Source: Krasilnikovia cinnamomea (GTDB taxonomy: Bacteria > Actinomycetota > Actinomycetes > Mycobacteriales > Micromonosporaceae). Taken from it: DNA of 64,000 nucleotides. The stretch lies in contig NZ_SHKY01000001.1 of assembly GCF_004217545.1 (NCBI RefSeq), forward strand, positions 1,240,001 through 1,304,000. Direction: 5' to 3'. Within the stretch, counting starts at the first letter, position 1. Each line of letters starts with the position of its first letter. The position numbers and the translations under genes were made by a program. Under the pieces are notes generated by a model that saw nothing but the letters and a program-made list of their open reading frames with translations, had not been told where the DNA came from and searched no databases. Positions 44,596 through 52,851 of this stretch are shown one piece after another.

Positions 44596-45888
44596 TCAGC
44601 CTGCGTGGTAGTCCGTGAGGATCTCGCGGAACTGCTTGGCGGTCTCGTCCAGGCCCCGCTGGACGCCGACCTTGCCCTGCAGGATGCGGCCGAGCGTGGT
44701 CTCGAACGGGGTGTACAGCTCGCCGCCCTTGGCGACCGCGGGCCGGGCCCGGGCGATCTCCAGCACCGGCTGGAACCCGGCGATGGTGGGGTTCCGCTTG
44801 ACCTCCGCGGTGTACGCCGAGGCGCGGGTGGGCAGGGTGCCGTTCTTGACCGCGACGGTGGCCTGGCTGGCCGCCGAGTTCATGAACCGGATGAAGGCGT
44901 GCGCCGCGGCCGAGTTCTGGCTCTTGGCGTACACGACCAGGTTCTGGCCGCCGGTGGGCGCGCCCGCCGTGCCGGAGCCGCCGGCCGGTACGGGGGCGAT
45001 GCCGAGGTTGCTCTTGTCCTTGAACGCCGGGCCGGAGTAGTCGTCCGGCACGGACCACGGTCCGTTGATCACCATGGCGACCTTGCCCTCCTTGAAGGCG
45101 GACTGCATGCCGCCGTACAGGTCGGCGTAGTTCGGCGCGACGGCCGCGCCGGAGGCGATCAGGTCCTGGGCGGTGCGGATGGCGGCGGTGACCTTCGGCG
45201 AGTTCACGGTGATCTTCTTGTTGTCGGCGTCGACCCAGTCGGTGCCCTCGCCGTACAGGAACGGCAGGAAGAAGTACGCGGCGCTGTTGAGGTAGAGGCC
45301 GTCGGCGCCGGTCTTGGCCTTGATGGCCTTGCCGGCCGCCTTGAGCTCCGCCCAGGTGCGCGGCGGGTTCGCGACGCCGGCCTTCTTGAACAGCGCCTTG
45401 TTGTACAGCAGGCCGAGCGTGTCGGTGACCTGTGGGGCGCCGTAGACGTGGTCCTTGTAGACGGTGGTGTCCAGCGGGCCGGGCAGGAAGTCGGGTTGGT
45501 CCTCAAGGGCGGGGGTGCCGTCCAGAGGTGCGATGGCGCTCGCGTTGACCAGCGCCGGGATGGCGCCGCCGTCGATCCGCAGCACGTCCGGGACGTCCTT
45601 GCCGGCGCCGGCGGCGGCGATGAACTTGCTCTGCGCCTCGTTGAAGTCGACGTAGACGTGGTTGACCTTCACCGCGGGGTACTTGGCCTGGAAGGCGGAG
45701 ATCAGCTGGTCGTACACCGGGCCTTCGGCCTTGGCGTCGGCGGTGTCCCAGTACGTGAGGGTGCCCGACACCTCGGTGGCCCGCATCGCGGCCTGCTGGT
45801 TGGCGACCTCGCCGACGGAGGTGCACGCGGTCAGCGTGAGTCCGAGTACCCCCACGGCGGCGACCGCCGACAATCCCGTACGACGCAT
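44596..45888 (-). CDS. Family 1 extracellular solute-binding lipoprotein (sugar ABC type)
   Basis: The protein (430 residues from ATG 45888) has a lipoprotein signal ending in LTLTAC and the two-lobed pattern of family 1 solute-binding proteins: GTLTYWDTADAK, DVPDVLRIDGGAIPAL, TDTLGLLYNKALFKKAG, and GKVAMVINGPWSVPDDYSG, which is close to maltose and other oligosaccharide binders. It should capture a sugar for ABC import. No permease or ATPase gene is next to it, so it is an orphan. A start at 45924 (GTG or ATG-like) would place extra residues before the signal and is less likely. It is divergent from a chemotaxis receptor gene. Confidence 0.85.
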   Translation of the reverse strand: MRRTGLSAVAAVGVLGLTLTACTSVGEVANQQAAMRATEVSGTLTYWDTADAKAEGPVYDQLISAFQAKYPAVKVNHVYVDFNEAQSKFIAAAGAGKDVPDVLRIDGGAIPALVNASAIAPLDGTPALEDQPDFLPGPLDTTVYKDHVYGAPQVTDTLGLLYNKALFKKAGVANPPRTWAELKAAGKAIKAKTGADGLYLNSAAYFFLPFLYGEGTDWVDADNKKITVNSPKVTAAIRTAQDLIASGAAVAPNYADLYGGMQSAFKEGKVAMVINGPWSVPDDYSGPAFKDKSNLGIAPVPAGGSGTAGAPTGGQNLVVYAKSQNSAAAHAFIRFMNSAASQATVAVKNGTLPTRASAYTAEVKRNPTIAGFQPVLEIARARPAVAKGGELYTPFETTLGRILQGKVGVQRGLDETAKQFREILTDYHAG

Positions 45889-46143
45889 GGTGCCCACCTG
45901 TCTTTCCAGCCGGATTCCCCGCACCGGGGCCCGGCGCTCGCCGATGTACAGCGCTCCATCGGGCCCCGACGCCGGGACATGACAGACCTGCCACCAATGT
46001 GAGATTTTCCATGATTTCGCACTTGACTAACCCGGAGGTGACCACTGGCCGATCGGCGGAACGTGGCGCCCAACCCGGCGCGGGCCGCCACCGCCGGTCG
46101 TCCCGGCTGACCCGTGCTGCCGGGCGATCTGGAACGAGGGCCC

Positions 46144-47772
46144 ATGAAGATCGACGCCGTCAAGCCGCCGCACCGCATTCCCACCCGGCTCGTCACGAGG
46201 TGGTTCGCCAACCGCCGGCTGGCCACCAAGATCATGCTCGCGGTGGGTTCGGTGGCCCTGGCCGCGGTGCTGGTCAGCATCTTCGCGATGACCCGGATGG
46301 CCCACCTGAGCAACAGCCTGGACCGGATGCGCTCGGTCAACGTGGCGGGCCAGGAGCGCCTCGACACCGTCCGGAAGGGCGTCCAGCTCGCCAACGGTGA
46401 CCTCGCGGCGTACCTGGCCGCGCGCGGCATCGACGCCAAGGCGCAGGTCGTCGGCCAGGCCAAGCAGGACGGGGCCGACCTGGACAAGGCGCTGGCCTCG
46501 TACCGGGCCGGCATCCGCTCCGACGATCCACGGCAGGTGGAGATCGCCAAGTTCACCCAGGCCTGGACGGACTACCAGAAGGTCCGCGACAACTGGGTCT
46601 TCAAGTCCACCGGCACCCCGGGCCCGTCGGTGATCCTGCAGTTCCGGCAGAACGCCGACCGGATGGGCGACGCCCTGAGCGCCCTGATCGGCAGTGAGCG
46701 GGCCAGCGCCGACGCGGCCGCCGACAAGGGCCGCAGCGAGTATCACACCGCGCTGACCGTCACCATCGTGCTGACCCTGGCCGCGCTGCTGCTGGGCCTG
46801 GCGCTGTCGTTGCTGATCGCCCGCCCGATGGTCCGCCAGCTTCGCGAGGTCGCCACGGCCCTGGAGGCGACCGCCGAAGGCGACTACACGCACACGCCGC
46901 AGGTGCACAGCAACGACGAGCTCGGCCAGATGGCCTCCGCGATGCAGCGCGCCTCGGAAGCCCTGCGCGCCGCCATGGGCACCATCTCCACCAGCGTCCA
47001 CAGTGTGGCGAACCACGCCAGCACGCTGACCGAGACCAGCATGTCGATCCGCGAACTGTCCCGCGAGGGATCCGCCCAGGCGTCCACGGTGGCGCAGACC
47101 GCCGAGGACGTCTCGCGCAACCTGCAGATGGTCGCGGCCGGCAGCGAGGAGATGGGCGCCTCCATCCGGGAGATCGCGGGCAGCGCGAACGAGGGTGCCC
47201 AGGTCGCCGCGCAGGCGGTCGAGGTGGCCGAGTCCGCGGGCCAGACCATCGCCAGCCTGGGCGCCTCCTCCGCCGAGATCGGCAGCGTGATCGCCACGAT
47301 CACCTCGATCGCGGCGCAGACCAACCTGCTGGCGCTGAACGCGACCATCGAAGCCGCCCGGGCGGGCGAGTCCGGCAAGGGCTTCGCCGTGGTCGCCGGT
47401 GAGGTCAAGGACCTCGCCCAGGAGACCGCCAAGGCCACCGAGGACATCTCGCGCCGGGTGGAGGCCATCCAGAGCGACACGGAACGCGCGGTCGCGGCCA
47501 TCGCCGAGATCAGCGAGATCATCAGCCGGGTCAACGGCCTGCAGGCCACCATCGCCTCGGCGGTGGAGGAGCAGAGCGCCACCACCAACGAGATGAACCG
47601 CAGCGTCGGCTACGCCGCGGCCGGCGGCGCCACGATCGCGGGCAACGTCGACGGCCTCGCCGGTGCCGCCGAGGCCACCGCCCGGGGTGTCGAGGACAGC
47701 CAGGTGGCCGCGGCCCAGCTGGCCGATCTCACCAAGGAACTGGACGCGATGATCGGCCGCTTCCGCTTCTGA
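46144..47772 (+). CDS. Methyl-accepting chemotaxis protein
   Basis: The 542-residue receptor has a transmembrane helix at about 27-50, an extracytoplasmic helical ligand domain (about 52-200), a second transmembrane helix (about 204-227), a HAMP domain (about 228-282), and a long signalling coiled coil. The hairpin tip includes [33 protein letters not shown], which contacts CheA/CheW. It would sense an external ligand and control flagellar switching. The ligand domain resembles four-helix-bundle types. No che genes are nearby. It is divergent from a sugar-binding lipoprotein gene, so that protein could present the ligand to this receptor; the pairing is inferred. GTG or ATG starts upstream (46114) are less likely. 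Confidence 0.9.
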   Translation: MKIDAVKPPHRIPTRLVTRWFANRRLATKIMLAVGSVALAAVLVSIFAMTRMAHLSNSLDRMRSVNVAGQERLDTVRKGVQLANGDLAAYLAARGIDAKAQVVGQAKQDGADLDKALASYRAGIRSDDPRQVEIAKFTQAWTDYQKVRDNWVFKSTGTPGPSVILQFRQNADRMGDALSALIGSERASADAAADKGRSEYHTALTVTIVLTLAALLLGLALSLLIARPMVRQLREVATALEATAEGDYTHTPQVHSNDELGQMASAMQRASEALRAAMGTISTSVHSVANHASTLTETSMSIRELSREGSAQASTVAQTAEDVSRNLQMVAAGSEEMGASIREIAGSANEGAQVAAQAVEVAESAGQTIASLGASSAEIGSVIATITSIAAQTNLLALNATIEAARAGESGKGFAVVAGEVKDLAQETAKATEDISRRVEAIQSDTERAVAAIAEISEIISRVNGLQATIASAVEEQSATTNEMNRSVGYAAAGGATIAGNVDGLAGAAEATARGVEDSQVAAAQLADLTKELDAMIGRFRF

Positions 47773-47826
47773 TCGGTACGCCTGACCTCGGTTGAGACCG
47801 CCGACGAGAGGTCCGTGGGCGTACTG

Positions 47827-48606
47827 CTACCGGTGGATCCGCGCCACTCTGATCTCGGTGGACAGCGCGGGGGCGCCGTCGACCGGTGCCGGGTCGTCCG
47901 GGGTCGGCGCCACTCCCCCGGCCGCCACCCGGTCGAGCGTGTCCAGGCCCGCCGGATCGACGGTGCCGAAGATGGTGTAGTTCGGCCGAAGCGCGGAATC
48001 CGCGTAGACCAGGAAGAACTGGCTGCCGTTGGTGTCCGGGCCGGCGTTGGCCATCGCCAGCACGCCGCGCGCGTAGACGCGGCGGGCACCGGTCGGATCG
48101 GTCGGGGCCGGCGGCAGGTCGGTGGGCAGTTCGTCCTGGTAGCGATAGCCCGGTCCGCCCTCTCCCGTCCCGGTCGGGTCACCGCACTGCAACACCTTGA
48201 GCGTCGGGTACGCGGTGAGCCGGTGGCAGTGGGTCCGGTCGTAGAACCGATGACGGGTCAGGTGCAGGAAGCTCAGCACCGTGCAGGGCGCCTGGGCGCG
48301 GTCGAGCACCAACGGGATCGGTCCGAGGTTGGTCCGCAGGACGACATGGACGGTCCCCCGGCTCGGCGTACGCCGGGGGTCGGGGGGCAGCGGCACCGGC
48401 CGGGCGGCCGGGTCGTCCGGCGTCGGTGTGAACGCGCACGGACCGCCGGTGGGTTCCGTCGGGTCGGCGCCGTTCGCGGCCGCCGGGGACGCTCCGGCGA
48501 GGCTGGACCCGGCGATGACCAACGCGGCGAGCACCTGGCTGAGCGGCCGCATGCGGCGACGCGGACGATTGCGGACCACTTCGTCCTCCTTGGGCTTGGC
48601 TGACAC
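47827..48606 (-). CDS. Exported cyclophilin-type peptidyl-prolyl isomerase
   Basis: The 259-residue protein has an N-terminal signal (PLSQVLAALVIAGSSLAGASPAAA) and a cyclophilin domain at about 80-255: VLSFLHLTRHRFYDRTHCHRL, GVLAMANAGPDTNGSQFFLVY and NYTIFGTV. The first motif differs from the common FYDGxxFHRV, and catalytic Arg is retained in HRL. It should speed cis-trans prolyl isomerisation in exported proteins. GTG 48606 or ATG 48552 may be used; the latter starts right at the signal. It is a single gene. Confidence 0.85.
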   Translation of the reverse strand: MSAKPKEDEVVRNRPRRRMRPLSQVLAALVIAGSSLAGASPAAANGADPTEPTGGPCAFTPTPDDPAARPVPLPPDPRRTPSRGTVHVVLRTNLGPIPLVLDRAQAPCTVLSFLHLTRHRFYDRTHCHRLTAYPTLKVLQCGDPTGTGEGGPGYRYQDELPTDLPPAPTDPTGARRVYARGVLAMANAGPDTNGSQFFLVYADSALRPNYTIFGTVDPAGLDTLDRVAAGGVAPTPDDPAPVDGAPALSTEIRVARIHR

Positions 48607-48650
48607 CAGCCCTCGGTTTAATCGAAGTTCATGGATCGGTCAAGGGCGGC

Positions 48651-49595
48651 TCACCGCGCCCGGGCGGCGGCCACGTCGGCGGGCCGCTCGGCGTCGTCCC
48701 AGCCGAACAGGCCGCGCACGAAACGCCAGCCGCCCTCGACCACGTCACCGGCGTCGGTGACGACCCGGTCGGCGGTCAGCATCCACTCCCCGAGCAGCGA
48801 CGCGGCGCGGTCCATCGTGCGCCGGGCCTGCTCGAAGTCGTCCGGGTCGGCGCGCAGCTCCCACATCCGCAGCGCCTGCTGCCAGGCGTGCGCGCGGGTG
48901 ACGTTGACCAGCACGCGCTGGCTCCAGTCGTCCAGCGGCCCGACGAGCTTGTCCAGTTCGAGCTGCCAGGCGTCCGAGAAGCCCCGTCGCAACGGCTGGA
49001 TCTCGTCGTAGAAGATGTAGTTGACCAGCAGGTAGTCCGGTTCGATCCGGTCGCCGTCGGGCGCGCCGAGCTGGTCCCAGGTGGAGATCAGCGCGAGCGC
49101 CAGGTCGTGGTTGATGTGCGCGTTGACCCCGAGGATCGCGGCGACGAGCTGGCTCACCTCAAGGTCGTGCGCACGCTTGAACAGCACCTCCCAGACGTCG
49201 GGGGTGTCCTCGTCGTCGCAGTTCCACAGGTCCAGCGCGGCGAAGTAGCGCTTGGCGAACTCGACGTCGAGCAGTTCGAGGAACTCCGGGGAGGTGGCAT
49301 CGGTGCGCAGCGCCCCGTCGACGCGGCGGGTGATGGTCAGGTAGAGGTCGTTGAAGGCGGACACCCGGTTGTTGGCGGGGCTCGGGGGCAGGTCGTCGAG
49401 GATGCCCTGCACCGTCTCCAGCTTGGAGATCACGCCGGCGATCCCGGTCGGCGGCTCGTGCAGCGCCTCGGTCATCCGCAGCCGTAACGGCTCCCAGCCG
49501 CGCCCCGCCGGGATGGGCAGGTCCGACAGCGTACGCCGCCTTTCCCGGAGCATGTCTGCGCTGCTGCGGGCCAAGTCCCGATCGAAGGAAATCAC
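48651..49595 (-). CDS. DUF5995 family protein
   Basis: The 314-residue helical protein has features of the DUF5995 family: VSAFNDLYLTITRRV, EFLELLDVEFAKRYFAALDLW, AAILGVNAHINHDLALAL and NVTRAHAWQQALRMWEL. The conserved HINHD suggests a metal or cofactor site in a helical bundle. No function is known. It is cytoplasmic by sequence and divergent from a flavin-fold protein gene. Confidence 0.75.
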   Translation of the reverse strand: MISFDRDLARSSADMLRERRRTLSDLPIPAGRGWEPLRLRMTEALHEPPTGIAGVISKLETVQGILDDLPPSPANNRVSAFNDLYLTITRRVDGALRTDATSPEFLELLDVEFAKRYFAALDLWNCDDEDTPDVWEVLFKRAHDLEVSQLVAAILGVNAHINHDLALALISTWDQLGAPDGDRIEPDYLLVNYIFYDEIQPLRRGFSDAWQLELDKLVGPLDDWSQRVLVNVTRAHAWQQALRMWELRADPDDFEQARRTMDRAASLLGEWMLTADRVVTDAGDVVEGGWRFVRGLFGWDDAERPADVAAARAR

Positions 49596-49723
49596 GATTG
49601 CCAGCCTGCCGATTGCCGGGGCGCCGCACCACTGTGATGTCGGAAAAAGGTCGAGTGAAGCTCACACTTCTCGGACGAAAGAGGCCGGAAGACCCTGCGC
49701 GACACGGCGTGCGGTCGGCCACG

Positions 49724-50185
49724 ATGACGGAAGCCACCGTACCGATAACCGGCGAAAGCGCGCGAAGGGGGCGAAACCGCTTGGCCCGCCGTCCGCACCG
49801 GCCGCCCGCGCTGATCAACCGTGCGGTCCTGGCCGTGCTGCGCTCGACCCGGCTGCACCGGCTGCTCGACGCGGAACTGTGCGAGCTGCGGTACCGCACC
49901 GCCGACGGCACCCGTACCGTCGCCCTGCCGGTGCTGTACGCGGCCGACGGCGACCGGTACGTGGTGCTCGTCGGCGACGCCCCGGACAAGAAGTGGTGGC
50001 GGCATTTCCGCCGGGAGGCGCCGGTCGAACTGCGCCGTGGCGGGCTGGTCCGCAACGGCAGCGGCCGGATCCTGCCCCACGACGACCCGGCGTACGCGGC
50101 GGCGGTCCGGACCCACCAGGACAGGCATCACGTACCGGTGGTGGGCACCGACGAGGTGCTGCTGATCGAGGCGGGCGCGGGCTGA
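49724..50185 (+). CDS. Split-barrel flavin/F420-type protein, DUF385-like
   Basis: From ATG 49724 the protein has 153 residues. The segment LRYRTADGTRTVALPVLYAADGDRYVVLVGDAPDKKWWRHFRREAPVEL resembles the split beta-barrel of deazaflavin (F420)-dependent nitroreductase-like proteins, where a Lys/Trp loop contacts the cofactor. The start is unsure: ATG 49637 is possible, and neither has a strong ribosome site. The gene ends just before a long hairpin that also terminates the convergent hydrolase gene. Confidence 0.55.
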   Translation: MTEATVPITGESARRGRNRLARRPHRPPALINRAVLAVLRSTRLHRLLDAELCELRYRTADGTRTVALPVLYAADGDRYVVLVGDAPDKKWWRHFRREAPVELRRGGLVRNGSGRILPHDDPAYAAAVRTHQDRHHVPVVGTDEVLLIEAGAG

Positions 50186-50215
50186 GCCGCCCCGACAAGA
50201 TCAAGATGCGGCGAG

Positions 50216-50252
50216 GAAGTGGCGGCGACCGGACGGAGGTCGCCGCCACTTC
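50216..50252. terminator. Bidirectional terminator, 15-bp stem
   Basis: GAAGTGGCGGCGACC (50216-50230) pairs perfectly with its complement at 50238-50252 around a 7-base loop, between two convergent genes. Confidence 0.85.
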
Positions 50253-50264
50253 AGGCTGTGCCGC

Positions 50265-51863
50265 TCAGCGCAGCGGCAGCTCGAACCAGCTCGGTCCGGT
50301 CACCGTCACGCTCGCGTTCCGTGAGTTGGTGCCCTGGTAGAGCGGGTCCTTCGTGTCGACGACCAGCGAGAGGTAGTGCCCGGACGGCACGTCCCACGCG
50401 GTCAGTGGCAGCCGCAGGTCCAGCGTGATCGGCTCGCCCGGCTTGGCATCCACCCAGCTGATGGGCGCCTGCGTGATCAGCGCTCCCCGGCCGACGGCGT
50501 TGACGTCGTACAGATACGCCACGACGGTGCCGTTCGCCGCGCTGGGCCGCACGGTCAGGTGCATCCGGGGCATGCCGCGGATCGGCGTGGCGCGCAGCCA
50601 GTCGGTGCTCCACACCACGCCCCGGCGCCGGTCCACCGCGGGCAGCCAGGCGTGCGGCGTACGGCCGGTCAGCCCCTCGACGGTGTTGGAAAGGATCACG
50701 ACCCCGGAGTCCGCGACCGTGTCACCCGCGGTCGAGATCCGCTCGGACCAGTTCCCGGTGATCTCGTTGGTGCTCATCGGGCCGCTGCCGGTCCACCGCT
50801 TGTCGCCGAGGTGGTAGCGGGTGGTGGAACCGGTCACGTGCGCCCAGTCCGGGTACTGCTCCACCTTGCCGTGTGCGTTGCGGACCTGCAGCACCAGCGC
50901 GTCATCGGTGTCGATGCCGTTGTCGACGCCGTTGAGGTAGTGGCCGAACCAGCGGTGGGTGCTGGTCCACACGTGGTTGGGCAGCCCGGCGAGGCCGCTC
51001 ATCTCGGGTATGGCGTGGTCGCCCGGGGCGTACTCCAGGCGCTTGGGCCCGTGGTAGGCGTTGAAGAAGTCGACGTGCTGGTTGGGGCCGAACACGCTGT
51101 CCCCGTACGCTTGGGCCATCATGATCGCGGGGCGGTTCCGCTGGAGCTGGGCGAGGTAGGTCATCGCGGAGCGTTTGGCGCCGTACTCGATGAGGGCGGG
51201 GACGTTGCGCCCGGCGAAGAAGTCGTCCGCGATCGCCTTGAATTCGTCGCTGAGGCGACCGACGATCCGGCCGACGGTCAGCAGCAGCCAGGTGGACTGG
51301 ACATGCCGCGTCTGGTCGGCGTACAGCGACTGCACCAGGTCGGTCCAGCCGGACATCATGACCACGCTCCTGATGCGCGGGTCGTTGGCGGCGGCCAGCA
51401 GGCTGATGCCACTGCCGTAGGAGACCCCGCCGAAGCCGATGCGCGTGGGGTCGGTCGGGGTGTTGGCGATGAGCCAGTCGACGACGACCTTGGCGTCGTC
51501 GATGTCCTTCGGGCCGGCCACGTCGATCTTGCCGCCCGAGAACCAGAAGCCGCGCGTGGTGTACGACAGGACGACGAACCCGTCCTGCGCGAACTTCGTC
51601 GCCTGAACGAGGTATTCGGCGTCGCTGAGCCCCCAGCTGGCAGCGAACACGATCGCGGGGTGGTTGTTGCCGATCACCGGGGTCATCACGTTGGCTTTGA
51701 GGACGACGCCGTCGGATGCGGTGATGTCGACGAGCCGCAGCGCGGGACGCGCCGAGGCGACGGTGCTGGTGGCGGTGGTGGTGGCGACCGCCGCCGTTGC
51801 CGGGCCGCCGACGATCAGGAACATCACGGCGGCGAGCGAGGTCAGGATTCTGCGCAGCGTCAT
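50265..51863 (-). CDS. Secreted CocE/NonD (S15-like) alpha/beta hydrolase
   Basis: The protein (532 residues from ATG 51863) has a signal peptide (RRILTSLAAVMFLIVGGPATAA), then an alpha/beta-hydrolase core typical of X-Pro dipeptidyl-peptidase/CocE proteins: FGGVSYGSGISLLAAA with nucleophile Ser near 148, and a C-terminal jelly-roll (about 360-530; RMHLTVRPSAANGTVVAYLYDV). It should hydrolyse an ester or an X-Pro dipeptide bond outside the cell. ATG/GTG 51875 is an alternative start. Two palindromes lie in the 237 bases between it and the divergent AhpD-like gene. Confidence 0.85.
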   Translation of the reverse strand: MTLRRILTSLAAVMFLIVGGPATAAVATTTATSTVASARPALRLVDITASDGVVLKANVMTPVIGNNHPAIVFAASWGLSDAEYLVQATKFAQDGFVVLSYTTRGFWFSGGKIDVAGPKDIDDAKVVVDWLIANTPTDPTRIGFGGVSYGSGISLLAAANDPRIRSVVMMSGWTDLVQSLYADQTRHVQSTWLLLTVGRIVGRLSDEFKAIADDFFAGRNVPALIEYGAKRSAMTYLAQLQRNRPAIMMAQAYGDSVFGPNQHVDFFNAYHGPKRLEYAPGDHAIPEMSGLAGLPNHVWTSTHRWFGHYLNGVDNGIDTDDALVLQVRNAHGKVEQYPDWAHVTGSTTRYHLGDKRWTGSGPMSTNEITGNWSERISTAGDTVADSGVVILSNTVEGLTGRTPHAWLPAVDRRRGVVWSTDWLRATPIRGMPRMHLTVRPSAANGTVVAYLYDVNAVGRGALITQAPISWVDAKPGEPITLDLRLPLTAWDVPSGHYLSLVVDTKDPLYQGTNSRNASVTVTGPSWFELPLR

Positions 51864-51940
51864 GCCGGGCCTCACAGGAACGGAGCCACACCCCGGTCAG
51901 GGGTGGGCTGGGGGTGTCCGGCGGCGCCTACCGGGCGGAT

Positions 51941-51956
51941 GTTACCGTACGGTAAC
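51941..51956. promoter_or_regulatory. Perfect 16-bp palindrome, TetR-type operator candidate
   Basis: GTTACCGTACGGTAAC is its own reverse complement. It lies 78 bases upstream of the hydrolase start, where a TetR-type repressor could act. No TetR gene is in the window. Confidence 0.55.
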
Positions 51957-51981
51957 CGAGATGTTTCGCGTGACACAAGAC

Positions 51982-51997
51982 ATTGACAGTTGTCAAT
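51982..51997. promoter_or_regulatory. Second dyad, ATTGACA-GT-TGTCAAT
   Basis: Perfect 7-bp arms flank a two-base centre. The left arm contains TTGACA, a consensus -35 box, so a protein bound here would block a promoter. It lies 26 bases from the first palindrome in an AT-rich patch, about 104 bases before the AhpD-like gene. Confidence 0.5.
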
Positions 51998-52100
51998 TTT
52001 TATGCCTCGCGATTTCGCCCTGGACGGATGACGCGTCCGCGCTCCGGTGCTGCGATTCTCGCGACGTCACACCACATCTGTGCGACGATCGGAGAGCCGG

Positions 52101-52433
52101 ATGCCAGCCCAGGCACAGCTGCAGGAACTCATCCACGACCTGACGCAGGGCAGTGGCCCCGTACTCGAGACCCTGGCAAAGATGAACGCCGACACGATGC
52201 TGCAGGGCGGCCTCGACGAGCGGACCGCGGTCATGTCGCGGTTCGCCGCCCTCATCGCGCTGGACGCTTCACCCGCCTCCTACCTGGTCCACCTCGGGAT
52301 GGCCGACCAGCTCGGGATCGCACCGGAGGACATCCGGGGCGTGCTCATCGAACTGGCGCCCGTGGTGGGCAGCGCCCGCATCGTCTCCGCGGCCGCCAAC
52401 ATCGAGCGAGCGATCCAGCTCGCGTCCGGGTGA
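52101..52433 (+). CDS. AhpD/carboxymuconolactone decarboxylase-like protein lacking the cysteines
   Basis: The 110-residue helical protein resembles the carboxymuconolactone decarboxylase/AhpD fold (GGLDERTAVMSRFAALIALDASPASYLVHLGMADQLGIAPEDIRGVLIELAPVVG). It has no cysteine at all, so the CxxC-based peroxidase activity of AhpD is excluded; members without Cys may be decarboxylases or structural. GGAGAG precedes ATG 52101. It is first in an operon with an SCP2-like protein (41 bases later) and a debranching-type enzyme. Confidence 0.75.
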   Translation: MPAQAQLQELIHDLTQGSGPVLETLAKMNADTMLQGGLDERTAVMSRFAALIALDASPASYLVHLGMADQLGIAPEDIRGVLIELAPVVGSARIVSAAANIERAIQLASG

Positions 52434-52473
52434 GCGCCGCTGGGCGGCGCGCACAGCGAGGGGAACACACACC

Positions 52474-52851
52474 ATGGCTGATCCGATCAGCGACTTCTTC
52501 GAGGACCTGAGCCAACGCAAGCACGACCCCAGACTGAGCCACGTCACGGCGACGGTTCGTTTCGACATCGTCGACGGTCGGCAGACCGACTCCTGGCGGC
52601 TCGTCGTGCGGGACGGACAGCTCGAGGTGGAACCCGGTGACGGCGCCGCCGACGCCACCGTCACCGCCGAACGGACCGTCTTCGAGGGCCTCGTCAGCGG
52701 CACGGTCAATGCGATGGCGGCCCTGCTGCGCGGCGAACTCCTCCTGGAAGGAAACGCGAACCTCATCGTGTCGGTCCAGCGGCTCTTCCCCGGGCCACCC
52801 GGCGGGCGCTCACCACGGACGATCCCCGCGAAGGCGGGTGCCTCCTCATGA
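52474..52851 (+). CDS. SCP2 sterol-binding-like protein
   Basis: The 125-residue protein is an SCP2 domain: ISDFFEDLSQR, ATVRFDIVDGRQTDSWRLVVRDGQLEVEPGDGAADATVTAERTVFEGLVSG and a final AALLRGELLLEGNANLIVSVQRLF. Such domains form a hydrophobic pocket for lipids or other ligands. The start has AGGGGA upstream. Its stop overlaps the start of the debranching enzyme by four bases (ATGA), so the two are translationally coupled. The functional link between a lipid-type pocket and a carbohydrate enzyme is unclear. Confidence 0.8.
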   Translation: MADPISDFFEDLSQRKHDPRLSHVTATVRFDIVDGRQTDSWRLVVRDGQLEVEPGDGAADATVTAERTVFEGLVSGTVNAMAALLRGELLLEGNANLIVSVQRLFPGPPGGRSPRTIPAKAGASS

